Below are positions 4,023 through 11,380 of a stretch of 11,380 bases of DNA, one piece after another. Position 1 is the first letter of the stretch; every line of letters begins with the position of its first letter. The stretch lies in the NCBI GenBank assembly GCA_902494295.1, contig CABUSL010000063.1:1-11380 (forward strand). The letters are read 5' to 3'. The translations under genes were made by a program, and so were the position numbers. This stretch comes from an uncultured Collinsella sp. GTDB lineage: Bacteria; Actinomycetota; Coriobacteriia; Coriobacteriales; Coriobacteriaceae. The notes below the pieces were generated by a model. The model worked only from the letters and a program-made list of their open reading frames with translations. It did no database searches and had not been told where the DNA came from.

Positions 4023-6599
4023 ATGTGCGATTGCACAGATCATAAGGACGAGATTCCTGCATACGACGCGCAGGCCATTGAGTCCAGGTGGATGAAGGCC
4101 TGGGAGGACTCCAACCTCTTTGCCGTCGACACCGACGACAGCAAGCCCAAGAAGTACGTGCTCGAGATGTTCCCGTATCCGTCGGGCGACCTGCACATGG
4201 GCCACGCGCGCAACTATACCATCGGCGATGCCATGGCCCGTCAGGCCCGCATGCGCGGCTACGACGTGCTGCACCCCATCGGCTTCGATGCCTTTGGCCT
4301 GCCCGCCGAGAACGCCGCTATCAAGCACAACACGCAGGCTGCCGCCTGGACGTATAAGAACATGGACCAGGCGCTCGCCACGATGAAGCGCATGGGCTTC
4401 TCCTACGATCTGGATCGCATGGTCAAGACCTGCAGCCCCGATTATTACCGCTGGGGCCAGTGGATCTTTGAGAAGATGTGGGAAAAGGGCCTGGTCTACC
4501 GCAAGAAGAACCCGGTCAACTGGTGCCCCACCTGCAAGACCGTTCTTGCCAACGAGCAGGTCACCGAGGGCAAGTGCTGGCGTTGCGGCACCGAGCCCGA
4601 GAAGCGTGACCTTGAGCAGTGGTACTTCAAGATTACCGAGTACTCCCAGGAGCTGCTCGACGATCTGGAGAAGCTCCCCGGCTGGCCCGAGCGCGTCAAG
4701 CAGATGCAGGCCAACTGGATCGGCCGCTCCGAGGGCGCCGAGGTCGACTTTACCCTGTGCGACGAGGATGGCGAGCCCATCGAGGGCGACGAGGGTAAGA
4801 TCACCGTCTTCACCACGCGTGCCGATACGCTCTTCGGCGTCTCCTTCTTTGTCCTGGCTCCCGAGTACGCCCGTCTGCACGAGCTCGTCGAGGGCACGGA
4901 GTACGAGGAGGCCGTGACCAAGATCGTCGAGGACTCCAAGCATATCTCTGCCGTCGAGCGTGCCCAGGGAACCCTCGAGAAGCACGGTGCCTTTACCGGC
5001 CGCTACGTGGTGAACCCCGTCAACGGCGAGAAGGTCCCCGTGTGGGTTGTCGACTACGTCGTGGCCGATTACGGCACCGGCGCCGTCATGGCCGTTCCCT
5101 GCGGCGACCAGCGTGACTTTGAGTTCGCCCGCAAGTACGACCTGCCTATTGTGCCGATCATCCTGGACGATGACGACCGCGCTGCCGTCGAGGCCAGCGG
5201 CGAGACCATCGATACCTTCCATGCCGAGAACGTCGACTGGGATTGCGCCCACGCTGCCGAGGGCACGCTCGTCCAGTCCGGCAAGTACACCGGCATGCGC
5301 GGCGGTAAGCACTCCGAGGGCGAGGCTGCGATCGTGGCCGACCTCGAGGCCATGGGCTGCGGCCGTCGCAAGGTTGAGTTCCGTCTGCGCGACTGGCTCA
5401 TCAGCCGCCAGCGCTATTGGGGCAACCCCATCCCGGCCATCCACTGCGAGCACTGCGGCATCGTGCCCGTGCCCGAGGATCAGCTGCCGGTGACGCTGCC
5501 CGAGAACCTGGACCTGGGTGCCGGCGAGACCCTCGCCGAGTGCAAGGAGTTCTACGAGACCACCTGCCCGGTCTGCGGTCGCCCGGCCAAGCGTGAGACC
5601 GATACCATGGACACTTTTACCTGCTCCAGCTGGTATTACCTGCGCTATACCGACCCGCACAACACCGAGCTGCCCTTCTCCCGCGAGGCGGCAGACCGTT
5701 GGATGCCCGTCGATAACTACATCGGCGGCATCGAGCACGCCATCCTGCACCTGCTCTACAGCCGCTTCTTTACCAAGGCACTGCGCGACCTGGGTTTGCT
5801 GAGCGTTGATGAGCCCTTCACCAACTTGCTGTGCCAGGGCATGGTCAAGGACGAGAATGGCGACACCATGTCCAAGTCCAAGGGCAACGTCGTGCCCCCG
5901 AGCTCGGTCATCGAGCCCTACGGTGCCGACACCATGCGTCTGGCGATCCTGTTTATCGCCCCGCCCGAGAAGGATTTCGACTGGGATCCCAAGGCCGTCG
6001 AGGGCGCTAACCGCTTTATTAAGCGCGCCTGGCGTATCGTGTGGCAGCTCGTCCAGTCCGGCGACGCCAACGTGGTCTTTGACAAGTCCGCGCTCGACGA
6101 GGTCGCGATGAAGCTCTATCGCGAGCGCCATCGCACCATTGCCAAGTGCACCGAGGACTTTGACCGCGGCCAGTTCAACACCGCGATCTCGGCCGTCATG
6201 GAGCTCGTCAACGCGGCGAGCGCCTACCTCAACGCCACCGAGGGTGCTGACCGCGATAAGGCTCTGTGCTACGGCGTGGCCAAGGACATCGTGAGTGTCC
6301 TTGCCCCCATCTGCCCGTTCTGGGCCGACGAGCTGTGGCACGAGGCACTCGGCTGCGAGGGCAACGCCTACACCGCCGCCTGGCCCGAGTTCGACTTGGC
6401 CGAGTCCATCGAGGACACGGTGCAGATCGTCGTGCAGGTGCTCGGTAAGGTCCGTGGCCGCATCGACGTCGCCCGCGACGCCTCCAACGAGGAGATGCAG
6501 GCTGCCGCCGAGGAAGCCGTTGCCAAGTGGCTTGAGGGCAAGACGGTCGTCAAGGCCATCTGCGTGCCCGGCAAGCTGGTTAACCTGGTGGTCAAGTAA
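4023..6599 (+). CDS. leuS: Leucyl-tRNA synthetase
   Basis: An 858-aa class Ia synthetase that charges tRNA-Leu with leucine using ATP and hydrolyses mischarged products in its CP1 domain. AAAGGAG (4011-4017) lies 5 nt before the ATG. Seen in order: PYPSGDLHMGH with HIGH-type HMGH at 58-61; a zinc knuckle C168/C171/C185/C188 (WCPTC...CWRC); the CP1 editing domain with threonine-rich TTRADTLFG (264-272) and GTGAVMAVPCGDQRD (ending at D365); a second zinc site C475/C478/C515/C518; the KMSKS loop as TMSKS at 615-619; an anticodon-binding helical domain; and the C-terminal VQVLGKVRGRI and KAICVPGKLVNLVVK ending. Length is normal for bacterial LeuRS. Two details differ from the usual: Gly361 sits where most bacterial enzymes have His in VPxHDxRD, and Thr615 replaces the first Lys of KMSKS. 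The editing Asp (E. coli D345, here D365) and Thr269 are kept. The gene is preceded by a large leader hairpin and followed by a terminator. Confidence 0.98.
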   Translation: MCDCTDHKDEIPAYDAQAIESRWMKAWEDSNLFAVDTDDSKPKKYVLEMFPYPSGDLHMGHARNYTIGDAMARQARMRGYDVLHPIGFDAFGLPAENAAIKHNTQAAAWTYKNMDQALATMKRMGFSYDLDRMVKTCSPDYYRWGQWIFEKMWEKGLVYRKKNPVNWCPTCKTVLANEQVTEGKCWRCGTEPEKRDLEQWYFKITEYSQELLDDLEKLPGWPERVKQMQANWIGRSEGAEVDFTLCDEDGEPIEGDEGKITVFTTRADTLFGVSFFVLAPEYARLHELVEGTEYEEAVTKIVEDSKHISAVERAQGTLEKHGAFTGRYVVNPVNGEKVPVWVVDYVVADYGTGAVMAVPCGDQRDFEFARKYDLPIVPIILDDDDRAAVEASGETIDTFHAENVDWDCAHAAEGTLVQSGKYTGMRGGKHSEGEAAIVADLEAMGCGRRKVEFRLRDWLISRQRYWGNPIPAIHCEHCGIVPVPEDQLPVTLPENLDLGAGETLAECKEFYETTCPVCGRPAKRETDTMDTFTCSSWYYLRYTDPHNTELPFSREAADRWMPVDNYIGGIEHAILHLLYSRFFTKALRDLGLLSVDEPFTNLLCQGMVKDENGDTMSKSKGNVVPPSSVIEPYGADTMRLAILFIAPPEKDFDWDPKAVEGANRFIKRAWRIVWQLVQSGDANVVFDKSALDEVAMKLYRERHRTIAKCTEDFDRGQFNTAISAVMELVNAASAYLNATEGADRDKALCYGVAKDIVSVLAPICPFWADELWHEALGCEGNAYTAAWPEFDLAESIEDTVQIVVQVLGKVRGRIDVARDASNEEMQAAAEEAVAKWLEGKTVVKAICVPGKLVNLVVK

Positions 6600-6622
6600 G
6601 CGCTGCGCGCATAGCTGACATC

Positions 6623-6664
6623 AAAAAGCGAGGGGCGATTCCGCAGGGAGTCACCCCTCTTTTT
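6623..6664 (+). terminator. leuS terminator
   Basis: GAGGGG (6630-6635) pairs with CCCCTC (6654-6659); after one mismatch, GATT pairs with GAGTC bases with one GU wobble. The A-run before the stem (6623-6627) and T-run after it (6660-6664) extend the pairing and give the T tract. It starts about 25 nt after the leuS stop codon. Confidence 0.8.
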
Positions 6665-6749
6665 GGTTATGGATGCTTGCGACAACACCCAATTATCCAT
6701 TTCTTGTGGAGAACCTGTGCTCACGCTGACCTGCTGGTTTGTGTTGTGG

Positions 6750-6778
6750 TTGCACGTTTGCGCAGGTATTGGTATAGT
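6750..6778 (+). promoter_or_regulatory. Promoter of the rimP-nusA-infB operon
   Basis: TTGCAC (6750-6755) and TATAGT (6773-6778) are separated by exactly 17 nt. They match four and five of six consensus positions, making this the best sigma-70-type promoter in the window. Predicted start is near 6785, about 70 nt before the rimP ATG and 20 nt before a terminator hairpin. The 85 nt between the leuS terminator and this promoter (6665-6749) hold nothing I recognise. Confidence 0.7.
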
Positions 6779-6803
6779 TTGCTTGCAAATGAAGTTGTAA
6801 TTG

Positions 6804-6836
6804 AAAGAAGTGGGGTTTCGGCCCCGCTTCTTTTTT
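6804..6836 (+). terminator. Intrinsic terminator in the rimP leader (candidate attenuator)
   Basis: AAAGAAG-T-GGGG (6804-6815) pairs with CCCC-G-CTTCTTT (6822-6833), a continuous 12-bp stem with one TG (GU) pair and a TTTCGG loop. The T tract runs 6831-6836. It lies wholly between the promoter and the rimP start, so it can only affect transcripts entering rimP-nusA-infB. No clear antiterminator pairing was found in the ~20 nt upstream. Control by termination efficiency (for example through NusA) is an inference. Confidence 0.85.
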
Positions 6837-6856
6837 GTATGGATGGAGGTGCCGCA

Positions 6857-7351
6857 ATGGTCAAGACCAAGACCGAGCAGGCGATCATCGACGCGCTCGA
6901 GGCCGTTGCTCCCCAGCACGATGTCGACATCGTCGACGTTGAGCTCGTGGGTGCCACCAAGGCCCCCTGCGTGCGTGTGCGTATCGAGGGTGCCGAGGGT
7001 CAGAGCCTGTCGCTCAATGATGTCACGGCCAACACCAAATGGGTCGGCGATGTGATTGAGGAGCTCGACCCCATCTCTTCGAGCTATACGCTCGAGGTGT
7101 CGAGCCCGGGTATGGCGCGCCCGCTGCGCCGCCCGAGTGACTTTGCCCGCTTTGTGGGCGAGAACTGCGAGCTCACCTCCATCGCCACCGAGGGTCGTCG
7201 CAAGTACACCGGTAAGATTGCCGCCGCCACCGAGACGAACGTGACCCTCGAGCTCGAGGACGGCGAGTCCGTCACCCTCGATTTCTCTGATGTTAAAAAG
7301 TGCAAGTTGAAGCCCACCTACGACTTCAAGCCCGCGAAGGAAGGAAAGTAA
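6857..7351 (+). CDS. rimP: Ribosome maturation factor RimP
   Basis: A 164-aa protein that binds the free 30S subunit and assists its late maturation. The start at 6857 is chosen because GGAGGT (6845-6850) lies 6 nt upstream; an in-frame ATG at 6839 and the longer upstream reading frame have no such site and run through the leader terminator. The N-terminal alpha/beta domain includes VDIVDVELVGATKAPCVRVRIEG and the family signature YTLEVSSPGMARPLRRPSDFARFVG (LEVSSPG at 79-85). The C-terminal SH3-like barrel includes YTGKIAAATETNVTLELEDGESVTLDFSDVKKCKL. Length is typical. It is the first gene of the operon, with only one base between its stop and the nusA ATG, so translational coupling is likely. 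Confidence 0.95.
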   Translation: MVKTKTEQAIIDALEAVAPQHDVDIVDVELVGATKAPCVRVRIEGAEGQSLSLNDVTANTKWVGDVIEELDPISSSYTLEVSSPGMARPLRRPSDFARFVGENCELTSIATEGRRKYTGKIAAATETNVTLELEDGESVTLDFSDVKKCKLKPTYDFKPAKEGK

Positions 7352-7352
7352 G

Positions 7353-8600
7353 ATGGCAGCATCCGACATGATGTCCGCCCTGATGGAGCTTTGCCAGGAG
7401 AAGCACATCGACCAGCTCTACCTGATCGACCGCCTGGAGCAGTCGCTCGCCAAGAGCTATGCCGAGATCCTGCATCTTGAGTGGGGCGCCAAGGTGACCA
7501 TCGACCGCACCACCGGCAAGATTTACGTCTACCGTCTGGAGCCGATCGACGATTCCATGGACGAGGAGGGCAACTTCACCGAGTTCGAGGAGATCGACGT
7601 CACTCCCAAGAACACGAGCCGCATCGCCGCCCAGCACGCCAAGGCCGAGATCAACGCCATCGTGCGCAACTCCGCCCGCGAGCAGATCTACGAGGAGTTC
7701 TCCGGCCGCATCGGTGACCTCATCAGCGGTACCGTGCTGCAGTCCACTCCCGACTTCACGATCGTCAAGATTCGCGAGGGCGTCGAGGCCGAGCTCCCGC
7801 ACTTCGACCAGCGCCGTTACGAGAACGAGCGCAACGAGCGTCCGATGGGCGAGCGCTACCTGCACAACCAGCACATCAAGGCCGTGATCATCGACGTTCG
7901 CGACCCCAACTCCAACCTGCAGCCGGTTCGTGGCGAGCACAGCCGTCCGCCGATTGTCATCTCCCGTACCCACCCCGAGCTCATGCGTCGTCTGTTTGAG
8001 CAGGAGGTGCCCGAGATCTATGAGGGCACCGTCCAGATCAAGTCGATCGCCCGCGAGCCCGGTCAGCGCTCTAAGGTCGCCGTCCACTCGCTCGACGATC
8101 GCCTGGATCCGGTTGGCGCCTGCGTCGGCCCCAAGGGCAGCCGTGTTCGCGCCGTCGTGGGTGAGCTCCGTGGCGAGCGCGTCGACGTCATCCTGTGGGA
8201 TGCCGATCCGGCCGTCTATGTCGCCAACGCCCTGTCGCCCGCCAAGGTCACTCGCGTCCTTATCGACGAGGAGAAGGCCTACGCCGGCGTTATCGTGCCC
8301 GACGACCAGCTGTCCCTCGCTATCGGCAAGGAGGGCCAGAACGCCCGTCTCGCCGCGCGCCTGACCGGCTGGCACATCGACATTAAGTCCGAGACCCTTG
8401 CCGCCGACATCCTCAAGAACGTTCCCGTTCACGAGGAGCCCGCCGCCGATCTGATCGGCGACGAGGAAGACGAGGACGTCCGTCGCTGCGAGTTCGTTTC
8501 CGAGGACGGCATCCAGTGCCGCAACCAGGCCCGTCCCGGCTCCCGTTTCTGCGGTGTTCACGACACCGACGCCTTCGATGATGCGGAGGACCTGATCTAG
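7353..8600 (+). CDS. nusA: Transcription termination/antitermination factor NusA with C-terminal Cys/His tail
   Basis: A 415-aa protein that binds RNA polymerase and nascent RNA, prolongs pauses, and modulates intrinsic termination and antitermination. The start is one base after the rimP stop, with a GA-rich AAGGAAGGAAAG overlapping the rimP end as SD. Domains: N-terminal RNAP-binding domain (about 1-120), S1 domain (about 122-190, from DLISGTVLQ), KH1 (about 215-285, with DPVGACVGPKGSR at 252-264) and KH2 (about 290-350, with LAIGKEGQNARLAARLTGW at 322-340). The acidic repeats found at the C-terminus of E. coli NusA are absent, as in Gram-positive relatives. Instead there is an acidic linker (about 370-376) and then a tail with C379, C389, C400 and H403, in the pattern C-x9-C-x10-C-x2-H and including GSRFCGVH. 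This resembles a small zinc knuckle and accounts for the extra length. Zinc binding and function are inference. The gene lies between rimP and infB, with no ylxR between. Confidence 0.96.
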   Translation: MAASDMMSALMELCQEKHIDQLYLIDRLEQSLAKSYAEILHLEWGAKVTIDRTTGKIYVYRLEPIDDSMDEEGNFTEFEEIDVTPKNTSRIAAQHAKAEINAIVRNSAREQIYEEFSGRIGDLISGTVLQSTPDFTIVKIREGVEAELPHFDQRRYENERNERPMGERYLHNQHIKAVIIDVRDPNSNLQPVRGEHSRPPIVISRTHPELMRRLFEQEVPEIYEGTVQIKSIAREPGQRSKVAVHSLDDRLDPVGACVGPKGSRVRAVVGELRGERVDVILWDADPAVYVANALSPAKVTRVLIDEEKAYAGVIVPDDQLSLAIGKEGQNARLAARLTGWHIDIKSETLAADILKNVPVHEEPAADLIGDEEDEDVRRCEFVSEDGIQCRNQARPGSRFCGVHDTDAFDDAEDLI

Positions 8601-8609
8601 CGCGCGGTC

Positions 8610-8672
8610 GCGCCGGGCAGGTTCCGGCGCATCTCCCACGCTCGTTCAGTCTCTAGGCACCCAAGGTGCTAG
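8610..8672 (+). promoter_or_regulatory. Two hairpins in the nusA-infB gap
   Basis: Hairpin 1: GCGCCGG (8610-8616) with CCGGCGC (8624-8630), a perfect 7-bp GC-only stem with a 7-nt loop. Hairpin 2: CTAG-G-CACC (8653-8661) with GGTGCTAG (8665-8672), 8 bp with one bulged G and a CAA loop, ending right at the infB SD region. No T tract follows either one, so they are not classical terminators. They may mark a processing or pausing site, or influence infB translation. Confidence 0.5.
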
Positions 8673-8691
8673 AAAGGGTAGGTGAAGTCAT

Positions 8692-11380
8692 ATGGCAAAA
8701 GTCCGTGTGTCCACCCTGGCCAAAGAGTTCGGCATGACCTCCAAGGAACTGATGGGTCATCTCGCCGAAATGAAGATTCCCGCTAAGTCCGCTTCCTCCA
8801 CTCTGGAGGACGCCTACGTCGCCATGGTCCGCAAGCAGCTCGCCTCGGTGATCGAGGCCCGCGCCCAGGAAGTCGAGGCCGCCAAGCAGGCCGAGGAGCA
8901 GGCCGCTGCTGCCGAGGAGGCAGCACGCGCTGCCGAGGCCGAGCGCGAGCGCATCGCTGCCGAGAAGGCGCGCGAGGAGGAGCGCCGCCAGTTCGCCGCC
9001 GCCCAGGCTGCCGAGGAGGCCGCCCGTGCCGAGGCCGAGGCTAAGAAGAAGGCCGAGCAGGAGCGCCTTGCCCGCGAGAAGGAGGAGGCTGCCCGCGAGG
9101 CCCAGCGCCGCGCCGTTCCCGCTTCCGACTCCGGTTCGCGCTTCCGTTCGCTGCTCGACCAGATCGCCGCACAGGAGACCGTGCTCAAGGAGAAGAAGGA
9201 CGCCGAGGAGAAGGCCAAGGCCGAGCGCGCTTCCGAGCGCGGCAACCGTCGTGGCGGCAACAACGACCGTCGCGGTGGCCGTCGTAACGATCGCAACGCC
9301 TCCGACAACAACTCTGAGCGCAACGCCTCCGAGAGCCGTCCGCACAGCCATCGCACCAACGCCAGCAACAACGTCGCTGCCGGCATGGACTTCCCCAACC
9401 CCGATAAGCAGGGCAAGGGTAAGAAGCGCAAGGGCGGTCACAACAACGAAGAGGACCACTACAGCCGCATGGCTCGCGAGGCCGAGGAGTACAGCCGCGA
9501 GAAGGTGCTCGAGGAGGCTCGTGCCGCCGTCGAGGAGGCCTCTCGCGAGTCCACTGGTCGCCGCAAAAAGCGCAAGGAGAAGCGCGAGCGCGAGGCCGCA
9601 AAGGCTCAGGAAGAGCGCAAGATTGAGGAGGCGTTGGCCCAGGGCGTGAACCCCGAGGACCTCGACGCTATCAAGGTCTCCCAGGGCGTTACCGTCCAGG
9701 AGCTCGCCGAGGCGCTCGACGTTCCGGCCAACGACATCATCAAGCGCCTGTTCCTGCTGGGCACGCCGCTTACCATGACGCAGTCCATGTCCGACGACCT
9801 TGTCGAGCTCGTCGCCGACGACCTGGGCCGTCAGATCAAGATCATCACCCCCGAGGAGGAGAACACCTTCTCGTTCTACGACGATCCCGCCGACCTTAAG
9901 CCGCGCGCCCCGGTCGTCACCGTCATGGGTCACGTCGACCACGGCAAGACGAGCCTGCTCGACGCCATCCGTCACACCGGCGTCGCTGCCGGCGAGGCGG
10001 GCGGCATTACTCAGGCCATCGGCGCTTCGCAGGTCATGATCAACGACCGCAAGATTACCTTCATCGATACCCCCGGTCACGCCACCTTTACGGCCATGCG
10101 TGCCCGCGGCGCCAAGGTGACCGATATCGTCATTCTGATCGTGGCCGCCGACGACGGCGTCATGCCCCAGACCATCGAGTCGATCAACCACGCCAAGGCC
10201 GCCGGCGTTCCCATCGTCGTCGCCGTCAACAAGATCGATAAGCCGGGCGCCAACCCCGACCGCGTGCGCCAGGAGCTCACCGAGTACGGCATCATCCCCG
10301 AGGAGTGGGGCGGACAGAACATGTTCGTCAACATCTCGGCCAAGCAGAAGATCGGTATCGACGATCTGCTCGAGACCGTCCTGCTCCAGGCCGACGTGCT
10401 CGAGCTCAAGGCCAACCCCGATACGTTCGCATCGGGCAACGTCCTCGAGGCCAAGCTCGACAAGGGCCGCGGCTCGGTTGCCACCGTGCTCGTGACCCGC
10501 GGCACCCTGCGCGTGGGCGACACGCTGGTCGCCGGCCTCACCTATGGCCGCGTCCGCGCCATGCTCGACCCCAAGGGCAACGCCGTCACCGAGGCCGGTC
10601 CCTCCGACGCCGTCGAGATCTTGGGCCTGCAGTCCGTCCCCAACGCCGGCGATGAGTTCCGCGTGTTCGAGGACGAGCGCGAGGCACGTGCGCTGGCCGA
10701 CGAGCGTTCGCTCAAGGCCCGTATCGAGGAGCAGAGCCGCGTGAAGCACGTGACGCTCGAGAACCTCTTCGAGACCATCGCCGACGCCGAGGTCAAGGAG
10801 CTCAACCTGATCATCAAGGCCGACGTCCAGGGCTCCATCGAGGCCCTTCAGGACTCGCTCGACAAGATGGACCAGTCCGAGGTGCGCATCAACACGATCC
10901 ACTCCGCGGTCGGCGCCATCAACGAGACCGACGTCGTCCTGGCCGACGCCTCCAACGCCATCATCATCGGCTTTGGCGTCCGTCCCGACGGCAAGGCCCG
11001 CTCCGCCGCCGAGCGCGAGGGCGTCGAGATCCGTTGCTACGACGTCATCTACAAGTGCCTCGAGGACCTCGACGCTGCCCGCATCGGTATGCTCAAGCCC
11101 ACCGAGGTCGAGGTCTCCACGGGTTCCGCAACCGTTCTGGACACCTTCAAGGTGCCCAAGGTCGGTATCGCCGCTGGCGTCCGCGTCGAAGAGGGCGAGA
11201 TCGCCGCGACCGATTCCGTGCGCCTGGTGCGCGACGGCATCGTGGTCTTCAACGGTAAAATCGCCTCGATGCGCCACTACAAGGACGAGGCCAAGAGCCT
11301 CAAGAGCGGTTCCGAGGGCGGCATTGGCCTGGAGAACTTCCAGGACATCAAGCCTGGCGACACCATTGAGGGCTACCGTA
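8692..11380 (+). CDS. infB: Translation initiation factor IF-2 (3' end just outside window)
   Basis: IF-2 is the GTPase that binds fMet-tRNA and promotes 50S joining. 896 codons are present, and the reading frame reaches GDTIEGYR, so roughly ten residues to the stop are probably missing. AAAGGGTAGGTGA (8673-8685) precedes the ATG. Layout: IF2N domain (about 1-50); a long Ala/Glu/Lys/Arg coiled-coil-like linker (about 60-180); an Arg/Gly/Asn-rich segment (about 184-207) and more basic linker to about 310; a second IF2N domain (about 325-385); and the G domain with GHVDHGKT 413-420, DTPGH 459-463, NKID 513-516 and SAK 549-551. Domain II, the C1 domain and the C2 domain follow. Catalytic His463 is kept. 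Differences from the usual consensus: GGITQAIGAS (442, 446) for GGITQHIGAY, and V830, H862 and G876 at C2 positions corresponding to C668, R700 and C714 of Bacillus stearothermophilus IF2. Probably co-transcribed with rimP-nusA. Confidence 0.97.
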   Translation, partial: MAKVRVSTLAKEFGMTSKELMGHLAEMKIPAKSASSTLEDAYVAMVRKQLASVIEARAQEVEAAKQAEEQAAAAEEAARAAEAERERIAAEKAREEERRQFAAAQAAEEAARAEAEAKKKAEQERLAREKEEAAREAQRRAVPASDSGSRFRSLLDQIAAQETVLKEKKDAEEKAKAERASERGNRRGGNNDRRGGRRNDRNASDNNSERNASESRPHSHRTNASNNVAAGMDFPNPDKQGKGKKRKGGHNNEEDHYSRMAREAEEYSREKVLEEARAAVEEASRESTGRRKKRKEKREREAAKAQEERKIEEALAQGVNPEDLDAIKVSQGVTVQELAEALDVPANDIIKRLFLLGTPLTMTQSMSDDLVELVADDLGRQIKIITPEEENTFSFYDDPADLKPRAPVVTVMGHVDHGKTSLLDAIRHTGVAAGEAGGITQAIGASQVMINDRKITFIDTPGHATFTAMRARGAKVTDIVILIVAADDGVMPQTIESINHAKAAGVPIVVAVNKIDKPGANPDRVRQELTEYGIIPEEWGGQNMFVNISAKQKIGIDDLLETVLLQADVLELKANPDTFASGNVLEAKLDKGRGSVATVLVTRGTLRVGDTLVAGLTYGRVRAMLDPKGNAVTEAGPSDAVEILGLQSVPNAGDEFRVFEDEREARALADERSLKARIEEQSRVKHVTLENLFETIADAEVKELNLIIKADVQGSIEALQDSLDKMDQSEVRINTIHSAVGAINETDVVLADASNAIIIGFGVRPDGKARSAAEREGVEIRCYDVIYKCLEDLDAARIGMLKPTEVEVSTGSATVLDTFKVPKVGIAAGVRVEEGEIAATDSVRLVRDGIVVFNGKIASMRHYKDEAKSLKSGSEGGIGLENFQDIKPGDTIEGYR

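Noticed and set aside
6677..6856. Longer rimP starting at 6677
   Set aside because: This frame runs through the promoter and the leader terminator. The GGAGGT-supported ATG at 6857 gives the normal family N-terminus and length.
9385..9400. Internal infB start giving a short IF-2 form, as in E. coli
   Set aside because: The in-frame ATG near residue 233 has no Shine-Dalgarno sequence upstream.
8750..9650. Alternative proteins or repeats in the Ala/Glu/Arg-rich part of infB
   Set aside because: This is the usual low-complexity linker between the IF2N domains; repeated GAGGCC-type words reflect amino acid composition, not a DNA repeat.
8653..11277. Very long minus-strand open frame opposite infB, and a similar one (3906-6341) opposite leuS
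   Set aside because: Both are mirror effects of GC-rich codon bias on the sense strand. Their proteins are Gly/Leu/Val/Asp-rich with no domain I recognise, and the sense genes are certain.

Overview
The window is a high-GC bacterial chromosome segment of core and housekeeping genes. The strong G/C preference at third codon positions, the rimP-nusA-infB order with no ylxR gene, and the type of each protein suggest a Coriobacteriia member, most likely Collinsella or a close relative. This assignment comes from recognising protein style, not from a search.

Layout, left to right. (1) The 3' end of a GH32 beta-fructosidase gene (scrB-like), followed by an intrinsic terminator. (2) A short protein of the Cys/Met-metabolism PLP fold that appears to have lost its catalytic lysine. 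Its 3' end overlaps by 11 nt the 3' end of (3), a small ModE-like winged-helix regulator on the minus strand. (4) A divergent intergenic region with overlapping candidate promoters and short palindromes, leading into guaB. This IMP dehydrogenase closely resembles the Tritrichomonas foetus type, and its key catalytic residues have the same numbers. (5) A 370-bp intergenic stretch holding three hairpin-forming blocks. The last is a perfect 29-bp inverted repeat with a second hairpin nested inside it, in the leader of (6) leuS. (7) The leuS terminator, then a good promoter followed at once by a second intrinsic terminator, upstream of (8) the rimP-nusA-infB operon. infB runs off the right edge only a few codons before its expected stop.

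Functionally, guaB supplies GMP precursors, leuS charges tRNA-Leu, rimP matures the 30S subunit, nusA controls pausing, termination and antitermination, and infB delivers initiator tRNA. The rimP leader looks like a transcription attenuator, and because the operon encodes NusA, feedback by NusA on that terminator is a natural hypothesis. NusA carries a Cys/His tail (C379, C389, C400, H403) that looks like a small zinc-binding knuckle and sits where many bacteria have a separate ylxR gene. IF2 differs from the usual consensus at several fMet-tRNA-contacting positions. No transposase, CRISPR array, tRNA or rRNA gene is visible.
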